DNA of 64,000 nucleotides from Paenibacillus camerounensis (GTDB lineage: Bacteria > Bacillota > Bacilli > Paenibacillales > Paenibacillaceae), in NCBI RefSeq assembly GCF_000723885.1, contig NZ_CCDG010000052.1:1-64000 (forward strand), in the 5' to 3' direction. The notes beneath the pieces are model-generated. The model was not told where the DNA came from. It did no database searches and saw only the letters and a program-made list of their open reading frames with translations. The position numbers were made by a program, and so were the translations under genes. Shown here one piece after another: positions 24,204-33,493 of the stretch (its first letter is position 1; the number at the start of each line of letters is the position of its first letter).

Positions 24204-25736
24204 CTAATCTGCCAGACAGGGGAGCGTAATCCTGAAGAAGGTTCCCTTACCGGGCGTACTCTCTGCATGGATGGCTCCGCCATGTGCCTCAACAAGCGAC
24301 TTGGTAATGGATAATCCCAGGCCCGATCCGCCGTATTTGCGTGTGCGCGATGAATCGCTGCGGTAAAAGCGGTCAAAGACATGAGGCAGCTGCTCGGCTG
24401 AAATTCCTGAGCCGTTATCGCTCACTGTAAGCTCTGCCTCCGTATTTCTTGCATGGAGAGAGAGAAGAATGGCGCCTTTTTCGCTATCCGTATGCTGCAC
24501 GGCATTATGGAACAGATTGAGAATAACCTGCTTGATTTTGTCAGGATCAGCCATCCCGCGGATGCCGCAGGCAATATCAAAGGTTACCTTGCGGCTGCCG
24601 GCAAGCACCAGCAGCTGGGGCTGCATTTCCCCGATAATCCCGTCAAGCAGAAGCTCTTTAACTCTAAGCTGGGGCGCCCCGTCCATCCGGGCCAGCAGCA
24701 GCAGGTCCTCCACCAGCTTGTTGATCCGTTTAGATTCACCATGCATGCTGTTCAGCGCATTATAGAGCTGTTCTTTATTGTCCGCTGCTCCGCGCAGCAG
24801 CACTTCCAGGAAGCCGTGGATGGAGGTGAGCGGTGTCCGCAGCTCATGGGAGGCATCGGCGGCAAAACGCCGCATCTGCTCCTTGGCTTCACGCTCACTG
24901 CGGAAGGAGACCTCCAGCCGTTCCAGCATTCCGTTGAACGAATGGGAAAGCTTATCAATTTCTGTCTGCCCCTGATCTACAGGAAAGCGCACATCCAGAT
25001 TGCCGGCATCAATACGCTGGGCGGCTTCACCCATATTAGATAACGGTACCAGTGTCTTGCGCAGTGCAGGCAGATAGAGGAACAGGCCCGCCAGCAGGGC
25101 GACTACCGCCAGTGCGGCGAAAATCAGCAGCTGCTGCACGATTACATCCCTGAGCGGACCCGTCCCGACACTCATCTGCAGCAAAATTTTATTGCTGCCG
25201 GGCCGGCCCAGATCCATGAACACTGCAAGATGCTGGCTGCCGTCCGAGGCCGTGATGAGCCTGTAGCTTCCGGTCGCCTTCTCCGTCGTATGGGTTAGCA
25301 GCTCATTATATTGCTCATTAGTCAGCTGCGGAGCGGCAGAATCAGAGAGCGTATCCTGCTGCAAATCGGTAAAGGTGCCGTCTGAGCTGTATGCGGCAAT
25401 GGTCGTATGCGCATCCAGCAGCAGCGGGCGCCCTCCCTCGCCGTTGCGCTGGCTTGACGGGCTGTTTCCCGGCAGGCTGCCGCTGCCGCCGCCAAAAGGA
25501 TTCGAGAAATCACCGGAGATAAGCCGGTAAAAAAAATCCCGCGGCACAGACCGCAGCTGGGCCTCCATTGATTCCGCCCTGTTGCTGTAGATGAAGTTGC
25601 GCATCAGCACGTATTGCAGGACTCCGATGAGCAGCAGGAGGCCGGAGAGAATAAGCAGGGAGGTTGCCAGCAGCTGCTTGCGCAGGGAGCGCGGTGAGCG
25701 GAGCCGGCGGAAGAATCCGGACATGACTCTTCTCAT
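24204..25736 (-). CDS. sensor histidine kinase with HAMP domain
   Basis: 510 residues. Membrane helix 1 (about 20-45), an extracytoplasmic domain (about 46-198) with a Gly/Ser/Pro-rich stretch GGGSGSLPGNSPSSQ, helix 2 (about 200-222), HAMP, HisKA with H297 in ASHELRTPLTSIHG, and HATPase with NLFHNAVQHTD, DNGSGIS and GGSGLGLSI. Start overlaps the response-regulator stop by four bases. The pair is orthodox and resembles YkoG/YkoH-type systems. Signal unknown. Possible targets are the glycosyltransferase genes 2 kb away (shared direct repeat). Confidence 0.95.
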   Translation of the reverse strand: MRRVMSGFFRRLRSPRSLRKQLLATSLLILSGLLLLIGVLQYVLMRNFIYSNRAESMEAQLRSVPRDFFYRLISGDFSNPFGGGSGSLPGNSPSSQRNGEGGRPLLLDAHTTIAAYSSDGTFTDLQQDTLSDSAAPQLTNEQYNELLTHTTEKATGSYRLITASDGSQHLAVFMDLGRPGSNKILLQMSVGTGPLRDVIVQQLLIFAALAVVALLAGLFLYLPALRKTLVPLSNMGEAAQRIDAGNLDVRFPVDQGQTEIDKLSHSFNGMLERLEVSFRSEREAKEQMRRFAADASHELRTPLTSIHGFLEVLLRGAADNKEQLYNALNSMHGESKRINKLVEDLLLLARMDGAPQLRVKELLLDGIIGEMQPQLLVLAGSRKVTFDIACGIRGMADPDKIKQVILNLFHNAVQHTDSEKGAILLSLHARNTEAELTVSDNGSGISAEQLPHVFDRFYRSDSSRTRKYGGSGLGLSITKSLVEAHGGAIHAESTPGKGTFFRITLPCLAD

Positions 25737-26419
25737 AACAGGTCTACCCGGTAACCTGCTCCGCGCAGGGTACGGATAATCCGGTGCTCCTTATCACCCA
25801 GCTTCTCGCGGAGGGAACGGATATAGACTTCAACGATATTTTCTTCACCGCCAAAGTCATAGCCCCATACCTTGTCCAGAATCATCGGCTTGCTCAGCAC
25901 CAGGCCGTGGTTGATTACCAGATACTGCAGCAGCTCATATTCGGTCGGGGACAGCTCCAGCACCTCGTCCCTGAACCGGAGTTCCTTGCGTCTGCTGTCG
26001 ATCCGGAACGGGCCGCAGCGTACCTCGCCGAGCAGGCCGGGGAACTGGTTCCGCAGCCGGGCCTGTATCCGGGCCAGCAGCTCATCGAAGCTGAACGGCT
26101 TGATCATGTAGTCATCCGCTCCGATAGACAGGCCTTTTACCCGGTCATCGACTTCGTCCTTGGCCGTAAGCATAATAACGGCGATTTCCGCCTCTTCCGA
26201 GCGCAGGTAGCGGCATACTTCAAATCCGTCCATTCCGGGCATCATAACATCAAGAATAGCCACATGCGGTTTAAAGTCTGCCGCTGCAGCGATGGCACTT
26301 GCCCCGTCAGGTGCGGTTTTTACTTCAAAGCCTTCATTGGTTAAGCCCAGTTCCAGAAACTGGAGTATATGAGGCTCGTCATCAACGAGCAAAAGGCGTA
26401 CGCCTTGGGCAGCTTTCAT
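25733..26419 (-). CDS. OmpR/PhoB-type response regulator
   Basis: 228 residues. Receiver domain with the acidic pair in LLLVDDEPHILQFL, phosphoryl aspartate in AILDVMMPGMDGFEV (about D57) and LTAKDEVDDRVKGL; C-terminal winged helix with ELSPTEYELLQYLV, KVWGYDFGGEENIVEVYIRSLREKLG and IRTLRGAGYRVDLL. First gene of the minus-strand operon with the kinase; GGAGG precedes the ATG. Its own upstream region carries TTCAGC-N5-TTCAAC, suggesting autoregulation. Confidence 0.96.
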   Translation of the reverse strand: MKAAQGVRLLLVDDEPHILQFLELGLTNEGFEVKTAPDGASAIAAAADFKPHVAILDVMMPGMDGFEVCRYLRSEEAEIAVIMLTAKDEVDDRVKGLSIGADDYMIKPFSFDELLARIQARLRNQFPGLLGEVRCGPFRIDSRRKELRFRDEVLELSPTEYELLQYLVINHGLVLSKPMILDKVWGYDFGGEENIVEVYIRSLREKLGDKEHRIIRTLRGAGYRVDLL

Positions 26420-26454
26420 GGTTAATTCCTCCGTTTACGTATAGAGATGGCTAT

Positions 26455-26486
26455 ATTATGACACATCAGGTTGAACGTTTGCTGAA
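26455..26486 (-). promoter_or_regulatory. direct repeat and -10 box upstream of response regulator
   Basis: Reading the minus strand: TTCAGC (26486-26481), AAACG, TTCAAC (26475-26470), nine bases, then CATAAT (26460-26455). No good -35 hexamer is present where the repeat lies, as expected for an activator-dependent promoter. Matches the site at 19859-19875 in 15 of 17 positions. Confidence 0.6.
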
Positions 26487-26620
26487 TATATCGCACAAAA
26501 CGATTCGCAAATGCAGTTCATGGTTAATCATTATGGTTAATTTATATATACATGCTGTAAATGTCAGGATTGAAAGAAAATAGCGGAAAAATTAACTTTT
26601 GCTGGTCATATAAAAGGGTT

Positions 26621-26649
26621 TTGACGACGGGCCTAGAACACTTTACAAT
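26621..26649 (+). promoter_or_regulatory. sigma-A promoter of the glg operon
   Basis: TTGACG (26621-26626), 17 bases, TACAAT (26644-26649). It lies about 215 bases upstream of glgC, giving a long leader. Confidence 0.7.
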
Positions 26650-26655
26650 AAGGAT

Positions 26656-26862
26656 ACCACCGGATGATTAGCAGTTTTGTTATCATTCTGGCAGTGTGAT
26701 ACATATCCTTGTGTTTCCCCCGTTTGTCATCTTATCAAATTTCCTTTTCTGGCACATTTCTTTTCATTTTCTTCTTTTAATGCACACTTCTTTTTGGAAT
26801 CAGATGTACCCAAACCTCATTTATTTCATGTTTTATTACCCATATGTCAAGGAGGCTCTTCC
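26656..26862 (+). other. long T-rich leader of glgC
   Basis: The 207 bases between the promoter and glgC are strongly pyrimidine-rich (runs such as TTTCTTTTCATTTTCTTC) and contain no strong stem. An in-frame open extension of glgC through it lacks any start signal, so I read it as an untranslated leader. Confidence 0.5.
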
Positions 26863-28026
26863 ATGAAGAAAAAAGAAATGGTAGCTATGCTATTGGCGGG
26901 AGGCCAAGGGAAAAGGCTGAAGGGATTGACCAAATCACTTGCCAAGCCCGCTGTGTATTTTGGAGGAACCTACCGGATAATTGATTTTCCCCTGAGCAAC
27001 TGCTCAAATTCGGGAATTGATACGGTTGGCGTGCTGACGCAATATGAGCCGCTGGTTCTGCATTCATACATTGGAGTAGGCAGTGACTGGGATTTGAACC
27101 GTAAGGATGGCGGTGTATTCGTATTGCCGCCGCATGAACGGGAAAACGGAAGCAGCTGGTACCGCGGAACGGCTGATGCGATCTACCGGAATCTGAAATT
27201 TGTAGACCAGTTCGATCCCGAGCATGTACTTATTTTGTCGGGTGACCATATTTACAAAATGGATTACAACGCCATGCTGCAGTATCACAAGACAAGAAAT
27301 GCGGACTGCACGATCTCCGTTATTGACGTTCCTCTGGAGGAGGCCAGCCGTTTTGGCATTCTTAATACCGAGGAAGACCTCAAAATCTACGAGTTTGATG
27401 AAAAACCTGCCAAACCGAAGAGCACGCTGGCTTCGATGGGTGTATATATTTTTAAATGGGATGTTCTGCGCAAACATCTGCTGGAGGACGGCGAGAAGCC
27501 GGAATCCTCACATGATTTCGGGAAAGATATCATTCCGCTGATGCTGGAGGACGGCAACTCCCTGTATGCTTATCCTTTTGAAGGATACTGGAGAGACGTA
27601 GGTACGGTAACCAGCCTCTGGGAAGCCAACATGGACCTGCTGAGCGATCATCCGCCGCTGAATCTGAATGATCCGAACTGGCGTATCTTTACCCGCAACC
27701 CTAACCAGCCTGCACAATATGTGGCCCCGGAAGCCAAAGTGTCCAGCTGCATTATTAATGAGGGCTGCATTGTGCGCGGGGAAGTGAAGCATTCTGTGCT
27801 GTTCTACGGTGTGGAGGTGGGCGAAGGCAGCGTCATTACGGACTCTGTTATTATGCCCAAGGTGAAGATCGGGAAGAACGTACGTATTCATAAAGCTATC
27901 ATCAGCGAAAATACGGTTATCGAGGATTATATGGAGATCGGCAATGACCGGGAGAATGAGGATGAGATTCTGCTGATCGACAATCGTAGCAAAAAACGCA
28001 AATCAGTTGCAGCCAAAACCATATAA
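26863..28026 (+). CDS. glgC: glucose-1-phosphate adenylyltransferase GlgC
   Basis: 387 residues. Makes ADP-glucose from glucose-1-phosphate and ATP. N-terminal nucleotidyltransferase signature [23 protein letters not shown], substrate loop [10 protein letters not shown], and [11 protein letters not shown]; a C-terminal left-handed beta-helix (about 285-375) with hexapeptide repeats. AAGGAGG seven bases before ATG 26863 fixes the start. First gene of glgC-glgD-glgP. Confidence 0.97.
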   Translation: MKKKEMVAMLLAGGQGKRLKGLTKSLAKPAVYFGGTYRIIDFPLSNCSNSGIDTVGVLTQYEPLVLHSYIGVGSDWDLNRKDGGVFVLPPHERENGSSWYRGTADAIYRNLKFVDQFDPEHVLILSGDHIYKMDYNAMLQYHKTRNADCTISVIDVPLEEASRFGILNTEEDLKIYEFDEKPAKPKSTLASMGVYIFKWDVLRKHLLEDGEKPESSHDFGKDIIPLMLEDGNSLYAYPFEGYWRDVGTVTSLWEANMDLLSDHPPLNLNDPNWRIFTRNPNQPAQYVAPEAKVSSCIINEGCIVRGEVKHSVLFYGVEVGEGSVITDSVIMPKVKIGKNVRIHKAIISENTVIEDYMEIGNDRENEDEILLIDNRSKKRKSVAAKTI

Positions 28027-28047
28027 ATACAGAGGACGGTGACCGCG

Positions 28048-29151
28048 ATGAAAGAGCTTATGGGCGTAATTAATCTTGATCATGAACTGGACAAATTGAA
28101 CGAATTAACCTATTTCCGCTGCGGGGCGGCCGTGCCTTTTGCCAGCCGTTACCGGCTGATTGATTTCGTTCTGTCCAATATGATGAGAGCGGAGCTGGAG
28201 AGTGTCGGGCTGTTCGTCCGCCGCAAATACCGTTCACTGATGGACCATCTAGGAGACGGCAAGTCCTGGGATATGAACCGCAAGCATGGGGGGCTGTTCA
28301 TTCTGCCTCCTGACTGGAACGATCCGACGGATACCTCAATCGGGGACCTCCAGCATTACCATAACAATCTTGATTTTTTCAAAAGAGCATCGGCTAAATA
28401 CATCGTTTTCTCGGGAAGCCAGCATATTAACACCGTTGATCTGCAGGATGTCTTCCAGTACCATCTGGAAAAAGGAGCTGACGTCACGCTTGTCTACAAA
28501 GCAATTGACCAGCTTCAGCCTGAGCATGATGCCTGCCTGCGGGTTGAATTGAACGATGACAGCTTCGTTACTGAGATTCATCAGGAGAAGCATCATCCCA
28601 ATGTGTATCTGGATATTTTTATCATGGAAAAGAAGTTATTCCTTGAGCAGGTGGAATACTGCATTGCACACGGGGAGAGCTTTTTCTTCCGTGATGTGAT
28701 TCAGAAGAACCGGGCCAACTTCAAAATTGCCGGATATGAGTATACGGGCTATCATGCCGTTATCAATTCACTGGAGAGCTATTATAAGAATAGCCTTGAG
28801 CTTCTTAAGCAGGAGAATTATCTTGGTTTGTTTAAGGAAAATCCGGTACAGACCAAGATTAAATATGAAGCCCCCACCCGTTATCTGGACAGCGCGAACG
28901 TAACCAATTCCCTGGTGGCCAACGGCTGCATCATCGGCGGAACCGTTGAGAACAGCGTGATTTTCCGGGGCGTGCAGATCCGTGAGGGGGCAAGAATCGT
29001 CAATTCCGTCATTATGCAGAAATGTGTGATTGAAGCGAATGCGGTCATTGAGAATGTTATTATGGATAAAGACGTACATCTCAGCAAGGACAGGATACTC
29101 GTCGGGGATAGCAAACGTCCGTTTGTCATCGCCAAGAGCAGCAAAATTTAA
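28048..29151 (+). CDS. glgD: GlgD, regulatory subunit of ADP-glucose pyrophosphorylase
   Basis: 367 residues, homologous to GlgC but lacking the glycine-rich LAGGxGxRL nucleotide loop; it begins MGVINLDHELDKLNELTYFRCGAAVPFASRYRLIDF, as GlgD does. It forms a heteromer with GlgC and raises its activity. The beta-helix C-terminus (NGCIIGGTVENSVIF) is retained. ATG 28048 is preferred over GTG 28039. It follows glgC by 21 bases. Confidence 0.95.
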   Translation: MKELMGVINLDHELDKLNELTYFRCGAAVPFASRYRLIDFVLSNMMRAELESVGLFVRRKYRSLMDHLGDGKSWDMNRKHGGLFILPPDWNDPTDTSIGDLQHYHNNLDFFKRASAKYIVFSGSQHINTVDLQDVFQYHLEKGADVTLVYKAIDQLQPEHDACLRVELNDDSFVTEIHQEKHHPNVYLDIFIMEKKLFLEQVEYCIAHGESFFFRDVIQKNRANFKIAGYEYTGYHAVINSLESYYKNSLELLKQENYLGLFKENPVQTKIKYEAPTRYLDSANVTNSLVANGCIIGGTVENSVIFRGVQIREGARIVNSVIMQKCVIEANAVIENVIMDKDVHLSKDRILVGDSKRPFVIAKSSKI

Positions 29152-29155
29152 CCCC

Positions 29156-29197
29156 AGGATCAGCCGGGCTGTGTGCTACAGCAGCCCGGCTGGTCCT
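29156..29197 (+). other. strong intercistronic stem-loop between glgD and glgP
   Basis: A 16-bp stem, with CAGCCGGGCTG facing CAGCCCGGCTG, and a 10-base loop. No T run follows, so it is more likely an mRNA stability or processing structure, or a partial terminator, than a full stop. Confidence 0.7.
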
Positions 29198-29257
29198 GAC
29201 TTTCCATAGAGGCCATGTATCTTATACAAATACACATCCGACTGGAGGAACCTGCTG

Positions 29258-31687
29258 TTGTTTAACAACAAAGAAAGCTTCAAGAAAGTATTCCGTGAGA
29301 CATTGATCAGTAAGCTTGGCAAGCCGCTGGAAGAAGCATCGAATGGTGACGTGTACAAGATTCTCGGTAACATGATCCGTGAGAATGCAGGGATGAATTG
29401 GGCAGAGACCAATCAGAAATACAAGGTTAGCCAGCAGAAGCAGGTCTATTACTTCTCAATGGAATTTTTGATCGGACGCCTGCTGGGCAATAATCTGCTC
29501 AATATGGGTGATCTGGAGGTAGTGCGGGACGGGCTTGAAGAGCTGGGCTTCAATCTGCGTGATGTGGAGGAGGAAGAAGCGGATGCAGGACTTGGCAACG
29601 GCGGCCTCGGCCGGCTGGCTGCCTGCTTCCTTGATTCACTTGCCTCCCTCCAGTATGCAGGCCACGGCTGCGGCATCCGTTATAAATACGGTTTGTTTGA
29701 GCAGAAGATTGTCGACGGCTATCAGGTAGAGCTGCCTGACTACTGGCTGCAGAACGATAATGTGTGGGAGGTGCGCCGGGAAGATAAGCAGGTTGAGGTC
29801 CATTTCTGGGGCCGGATCGAAACCCGTGAGGAGAACGGCGAGCTGAAGTTTGAGCACAAGGATTATGAGGCCGTACGTGCGGTCCCTTATGATGTACCGG
29901 TTATAGGCGCTGACCGCAAGCATGTTAATACACTGCGTAACTGGAGCGCTGAATCGATTACTCCGGCATCCCGGATGTCAGGATCACTTGCCGGATCGGA
30001 TTATCACAAATTCCTGGAATACAAACGCTCGGTGGAATCCATTTCCGAATTCCTGTATCCCGATGATTCACAGTACGAGGGCAAGCTCCTCCGCCTGAAG
30101 CAGCAGTACTTCCTGTGCAGTGCCGGTGTTCAAAGTATTATGCGTACCTTCAGCAAGACCGGAGCACCGATTGAAGCGCTCCCGGACAAAGTGGCGCTTC
30201 ATATCAATGATACGCACCCGACCCTGCTGATTCCCGAGCTGATGCGGATTCTGATGGATGTGCACGGCCTCGGCTGGAACACGGCCTGGGATATGACAAC
30301 CCGCATGGTTTCGTATACGAATCATACGATTCTCAGCGAAGCGCTTGAGAAATGGCCGATGAATATGGTCAAGGAGCTGCTGCCACGGATTTACCTGATT
30401 ATTGAGGAGATCAATGCCCGGTTCTGCGGTGAGCTGATGAGCAAATACCCGGGCGACCAGAACCGGATTAACCAGATGGCGATCATTCATGATGATCAGG
30501 TGCGTATGGCGAACCTTGCGATTGTAGCCAGCCACAGTGTTAACGGGGTAGCCGCACTGCATACTGAAATTTTGCAGAAGCGTGAAATGCGCCTGTTCAA
30601 TGAGATGTATCCGCACCGGTTCAATAACAAAACGAATGGCATTACACACCGCCGCTGGCTGATGCACGCCAATCCTGAGCTGACCCGTCTGATCAATGAT
30701 TCAATCGGTACACGCTGGATTCATCAGCCGCAGGAGATGATCGGGCTGATTAAATATAGTGAGGATGCCTCCTTCCAGGAGCAGGTAGCGGCCATCAAAC
30801 GGCGCAATAAGCTGCGGCTGGCCGAGTACATCACGAAGAAGCACGGGGTTCAGGTTGACCCGGATTCAATCTTCGACGTGCAGGTCAAACGGCTGCATGC
30901 CTACAAGCGCCAGCTGCTGAATATTCTGCATATTATGCACCTGTATAACCAGCTGAAGGATAACCCGTCCATGGATATGGTACCGCGTACCTTTATTTTC
31001 GGGGCGAAGGCGGCGCCGAGCTATCATCTGGCGAAGCGGATCATCAAGCTGATTAACACGGTAGCAGACGTAGTGAACAATGACCCGGATATTAAGGGGA
31101 AGATCCGCATCTTCTTCCTGGAGAACTATTCGGTCTCACTGGCTGAGAAGATTATTCCGGCCGCTGATGTCAGTGAACAGATCTCTACAGCAAGTAAGGA
31201 AGCCTCCGGTACCGGGAATATGAAGTTTATGATGAACGGTGCACTGACTATCGGTACGATGGACGGGGCAAACGTGGAGATGCATGAAATGGTCGGTGAC
31301 AACAATATGTTCCTGTTCGGTCTGCGGGCGGAGCAGGTAATGGATTATCATCAGTTCGGCGGCTATCATTCCCGCGATATCTATTACGGTGACGGGCGTG
31401 TTAAGGAAGTGCTGGATCAGCTGGTGACCCCCGGACCGGTCTGCTGCAACACCCAGGAATTTGATACATTGTATCAGTCGCTGATTGATAATAATGATGA
31501 ATTCTTTGTGCTTAAGGATTTTGCAGGCTATGTAGAGACTCACGTCAAAATTGACCTTGCCTACCGCAATCAGCGTGAATGGCTGAAGAAGTCGATCGTC
31601 AATATCGGCCATTCCGGCAAATTCTCCAGCGATAATACGATTAGCCGCTATGCGGCTGAAATCTGGAGAATCAATCCGGTCAGATAA
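29258..31687 (+). CDS. glgP: glycogen/starch/alpha-glucan phosphorylase
   Basis: 809 residues, full length for family GT35. VYYFSMEFLIGRLLGNNLLN and GLGNGGLGRLAACFLDS near the N-terminus, KRLHAYKRQLLN in the middle, and the PLP lysine in EASGTGNMKFMMNGAL. TTG start nine bases after GGAGG. It releases glucose-1-phosphate from glycogen. Third gene of the glg cluster; no synthase or branching-enzyme gene follows in the window. Confidence 0.97.
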   Translation: MFNNKESFKKVFRETLISKLGKPLEEASNGDVYKILGNMIRENAGMNWAETNQKYKVSQQKQVYYFSMEFLIGRLLGNNLLNMGDLEVVRDGLEELGFNLRDVEEEEADAGLGNGGLGRLAACFLDSLASLQYAGHGCGIRYKYGLFEQKIVDGYQVELPDYWLQNDNVWEVRREDKQVEVHFWGRIETREENGELKFEHKDYEAVRAVPYDVPVIGADRKHVNTLRNWSAESITPASRMSGSLAGSDYHKFLEYKRSVESISEFLYPDDSQYEGKLLRLKQQYFLCSAGVQSIMRTFSKTGAPIEALPDKVALHINDTHPTLLIPELMRILMDVHGLGWNTAWDMTTRMVSYTNHTILSEALEKWPMNMVKELLPRIYLIIEEINARFCGELMSKYPGDQNRINQMAIIHDDQVRMANLAIVASHSVNGVAALHTEILQKREMRLFNEMYPHRFNNKTNGITHRRWLMHANPELTRLINDSIGTRWIHQPQEMIGLIKYSEDASFQEQVAAIKRRNKLRLAEYITKKHGVQVDPDSIFDVQVKRLHAYKRQLLNILHIMHLYNQLKDNPSMDMVPRTFIFGAKAAPSYHLAKRIIKLINTVADVVNNDPDIKGKIRIFFLENYSVSLAEKIIPAADVSEQISTASKEASGTGNMKFMMNGALTIGTMDGANVEMHEMVGDNNMFLFGLRAEQVMDYHQFGGYHSRDIYYGDGRVKEVLDQLVTPGPVCCNTQEFDTLYQSLIDNNDEFFVLKDFAGYVETHVKIDLAYRNQREWLKKSIVNIGHSGKFSSDNTISRYAAEIWRINPVR

Positions 31688-31703
31688 TTAGCATTTCCGG
31701 GTA

Positions 31704-31754
31704 CAAAAGAGGCCGCCGCAGATCAGGGAGTTACCTGAATCTGCGGCGGCCTTA
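31704..31754. terminator. terminator between glgP and fRMsr gene
   Basis: AGGCCGCCGCAGAT pairs with ATCTGCGGCGGCCT, with an inner CAGG/CCTG extension. The A run on the left gives a T tail for the minus-strand gene; it also lies just past glgP. Confidence 0.85.
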
Positions 31755-31769
31755 TCTGTGCTGCACCGT

Positions 31770-32249
31770 CTACATTACTTCGGTAATCATGGCCGCAAAA
31801 CGCTCCAGAAAACGCCGCTCCTCGTCATCGAAGCGGTGCTTGAGCGGACTGTCAATATCAAGCACTCCCAGCAGCCGGTCTTCCTTGACAAGAGGAACCA
31901 CAATCTCACTGTTCGATGCGGCATCGCAGGCGATATGGCCCGGGAAGGCATGAACATCGTCTACTACAAGAGTCCGGCGCTCAGAAGCAGAGGTGCCGCA
32001 GACCCCGCGGCCCAGCGGAATACGAATACAGGCCGGAAGCCCCTGGAAAGGTCCAAGGACAAGCTCTTTACCGTCGAATAAGTAGAATCCGGTCCAGTTC
32101 GTATCCGGCATCGAATATTTTAGCAGCGCAGAAGCATTTGCCAGATTGGCAACCACACTCGGTTCTCCGTCAATCAGTGCTGCAAGCTGTGACAGCACAG
32201 CTTCAAACCGTTCGCTGCGTGTCCCGTCATAGGGCATTGCCTGAAACAT
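31770..32249 (-). CDS. GAF-domain free methionine-(R)-sulfoxide reductase
   Basis: 159 residues, single GAF domain. Three cysteines C74 (LPACIRI), C84 (RGVCGTS) and C108 (HIACDAASNSEIVVPL) are spaced exactly as in the E. coli enzyme (84, 94, 118). Reduces free L-methionine-(R)-S-oxide in the cytoplasm. AGGAAGG precedes the ATG. Monocistronic, convergent with glgP. Confidence 0.93.
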   Translation of the reverse strand: MFQAMPYDGTRSERFEAVLSQLAALIDGEPSVVANLANASALLKYSMPDTNWTGFYLFDGKELVLGPFQGLPACIRIPLGRGVCGTSASERRTLVVDDVHAFPGHIACDAASNSEIVVPLVKEDRLLGVLDIDSPLKHRFDDEERRFLERFAAMITEVM

Positions 32250-32457
32250 GAAGCATCACCTTCCTGTACCTTAAATCAGTAATGAAATATAACTGTAATT
32301 AAGAACATAGTACACGTATACTCGCCCCGTCAAGCATTACCGTAATTTTGCATTGCTCACAATAGGCACCTTATCTGGAACAGCAACCGTGTTTCCGCTT
32401 CCTCCTGTCAGGGTAATGCATTATATATCACAGGCTCTTGGCCGGAAGGAGTAGAAT

Positions 32458-32760
32458 ATGCGCGCCGATGTACAGAACTTGTTCATAGGAATTCATATGC
32501 TTTATATCGCACATGAGAAGGACCTAACATTATCAGATACTTTGCCCGAACTTGAGAAGCTGGGATACCGGGTGGCGGAACGCGAGGTGAAGCAGGAACT
32601 GGAGCGGCTCACTCAGGAAAACTTTCTTACAGCCCATGGCGATGCGTTCAGTATCACTGGTACAGGCATAGAAGAGTTCAAGGATATCCAGGTGAAGCTT
32701 CAGGTATTGTGCTCTGAGGTGCTCACTCCTGCCCAGGCAGCAGCGAAGGCTTCAGGCTAA
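32458..32760 (+). CDS. hypothetical protein, winged-helix-like (100 aa)
   Basis: I do not recognise the family. Helical, with AEREVKQELERLTQENFLTAHGDAFSITGTGIEEFK resembling a winged helix (helix, turn, beta wing), and no membrane segment. GGAAGGAG precedes the ATG. It is transcribed alone between the fRMsr gene and a GNAT gene. A small DNA-binding regulator is possible but unproven. Confidence 0.7.
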   Translation: MRADVQNLFIGIHMLYIAHEKDLTLSDTLPELEKLGYRVAEREVKQELERLTQENFLTAHGDAFSITGTGIEEFKDIQVKLQVLCSEVLTPAQAAAKASG

Positions 32761-32791
32761 TTCCGGTTTTTGGCTAACTAAAGCAATGAAC

Positions 32792-32837
32792 GCGTCAGTA
32801 TCAGGATGGAATCATACCTGGTGCAGGCGCTTTTTTT
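32792..32837 (+). terminator. imperfect terminator
   Basis: GCGTCAGTATCAGG faces CCTGGTGCAGGCGC with wobble pairs and one mismatch, followed by seven T. Confidence 0.6.
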
Positions 32838-32921
32838 ATTGGCGGCGTGCCTGCCGGAAATGATAAGGAGCATTCCTGACATTTGATGTATACTTAATAG
32901 AAATGAAGGGGGACGAGGCAG

Positions 32922-33476
32922 GTGTACAAAAGCGCCGGGATCATACCGACACTGTACGGGGCAAGAGTCAGCCTGCGTCCGCTCTCAGCTGCTCACGCAG
33001 CGGCGCTGTATGAGATATGGACACATCCGGCAGTCGGCCTGTGGCTGGATGCCCCGCCGCTGGCCTCAGCCGCTGATGCTGAGCAGCTGATTGAGCTGCT
33101 GCTGCAGATGTCCCGGGAGGAAGAGAGCCTGCGCTGGAGCATTGTTCTTCCGGGCGGAGAGATTATCGGCAGCTGCGGTTTTAATCAATGGCAGCTGGCG
33201 GGGGCTTACCGGGGGGAGCTGGGGTGTGAGCTGTCTCCTTCCTGCTGGGGGCAGGGATATATGCGGGAGGCACTCGCGCTCCTGCTGGAATTCGGCTTCG
33301 TCACAATGGGGCTGAACCGGATTGAGGCTTTGTGCCATCCTGACAATCTCCGGGCAGCGGGGCTGTTCCGCGCGCTGGGCTTCTCAGAAGAAGGGATCAT
33401 GCGGCAGTACCGGCACACGGCCTCCGGTTTTCAGGATACGGCGCTGTTTGCCCTGCTGCGCAGTGACAGAACATAG
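32922..33476 (+). CDS. GNAT family N-acetyltransferase (RimJ/RimL type)
   Basis: 184 residues. Acetyl-CoA fold: GARVSLRPLSAAHAAALYEIW at the start, GELGCELSPSCWGQGYMREAL for the pyrophosphate loop, NRIEALCHPDNLRAAGLFRALGF at the end. GTG start. Probably acetylates an amino group of a protein or small molecule; acceptor unknown. It lies 17 bases before the MFS gene and may be co-transcribed. Confidence 0.9.
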   Translation: MYKSAGIIPTLYGARVSLRPLSAAHAAALYEIWTHPAVGLWLDAPPLASAADAEQLIELLLQMSREEESLRWSIVLPGGEIIGSCGFNQWQLAGAYRGELGCELSPSCWGQGYMREALALLLEFGFVTMGLNRIEALCHPDNLRAAGLFRALGFSEEGIMRQYRHTASGFQDTALFALLRSDRT

Positions 33477-33493
33477 AGAGGATATGAATTTCA

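Noticed and set aside
26677-26862. N-terminal extension of GlgC
   Set aside because: The extension is T-rich and has no ribosome binding site, while ATG 26863 has an ideal AAGGAGG.
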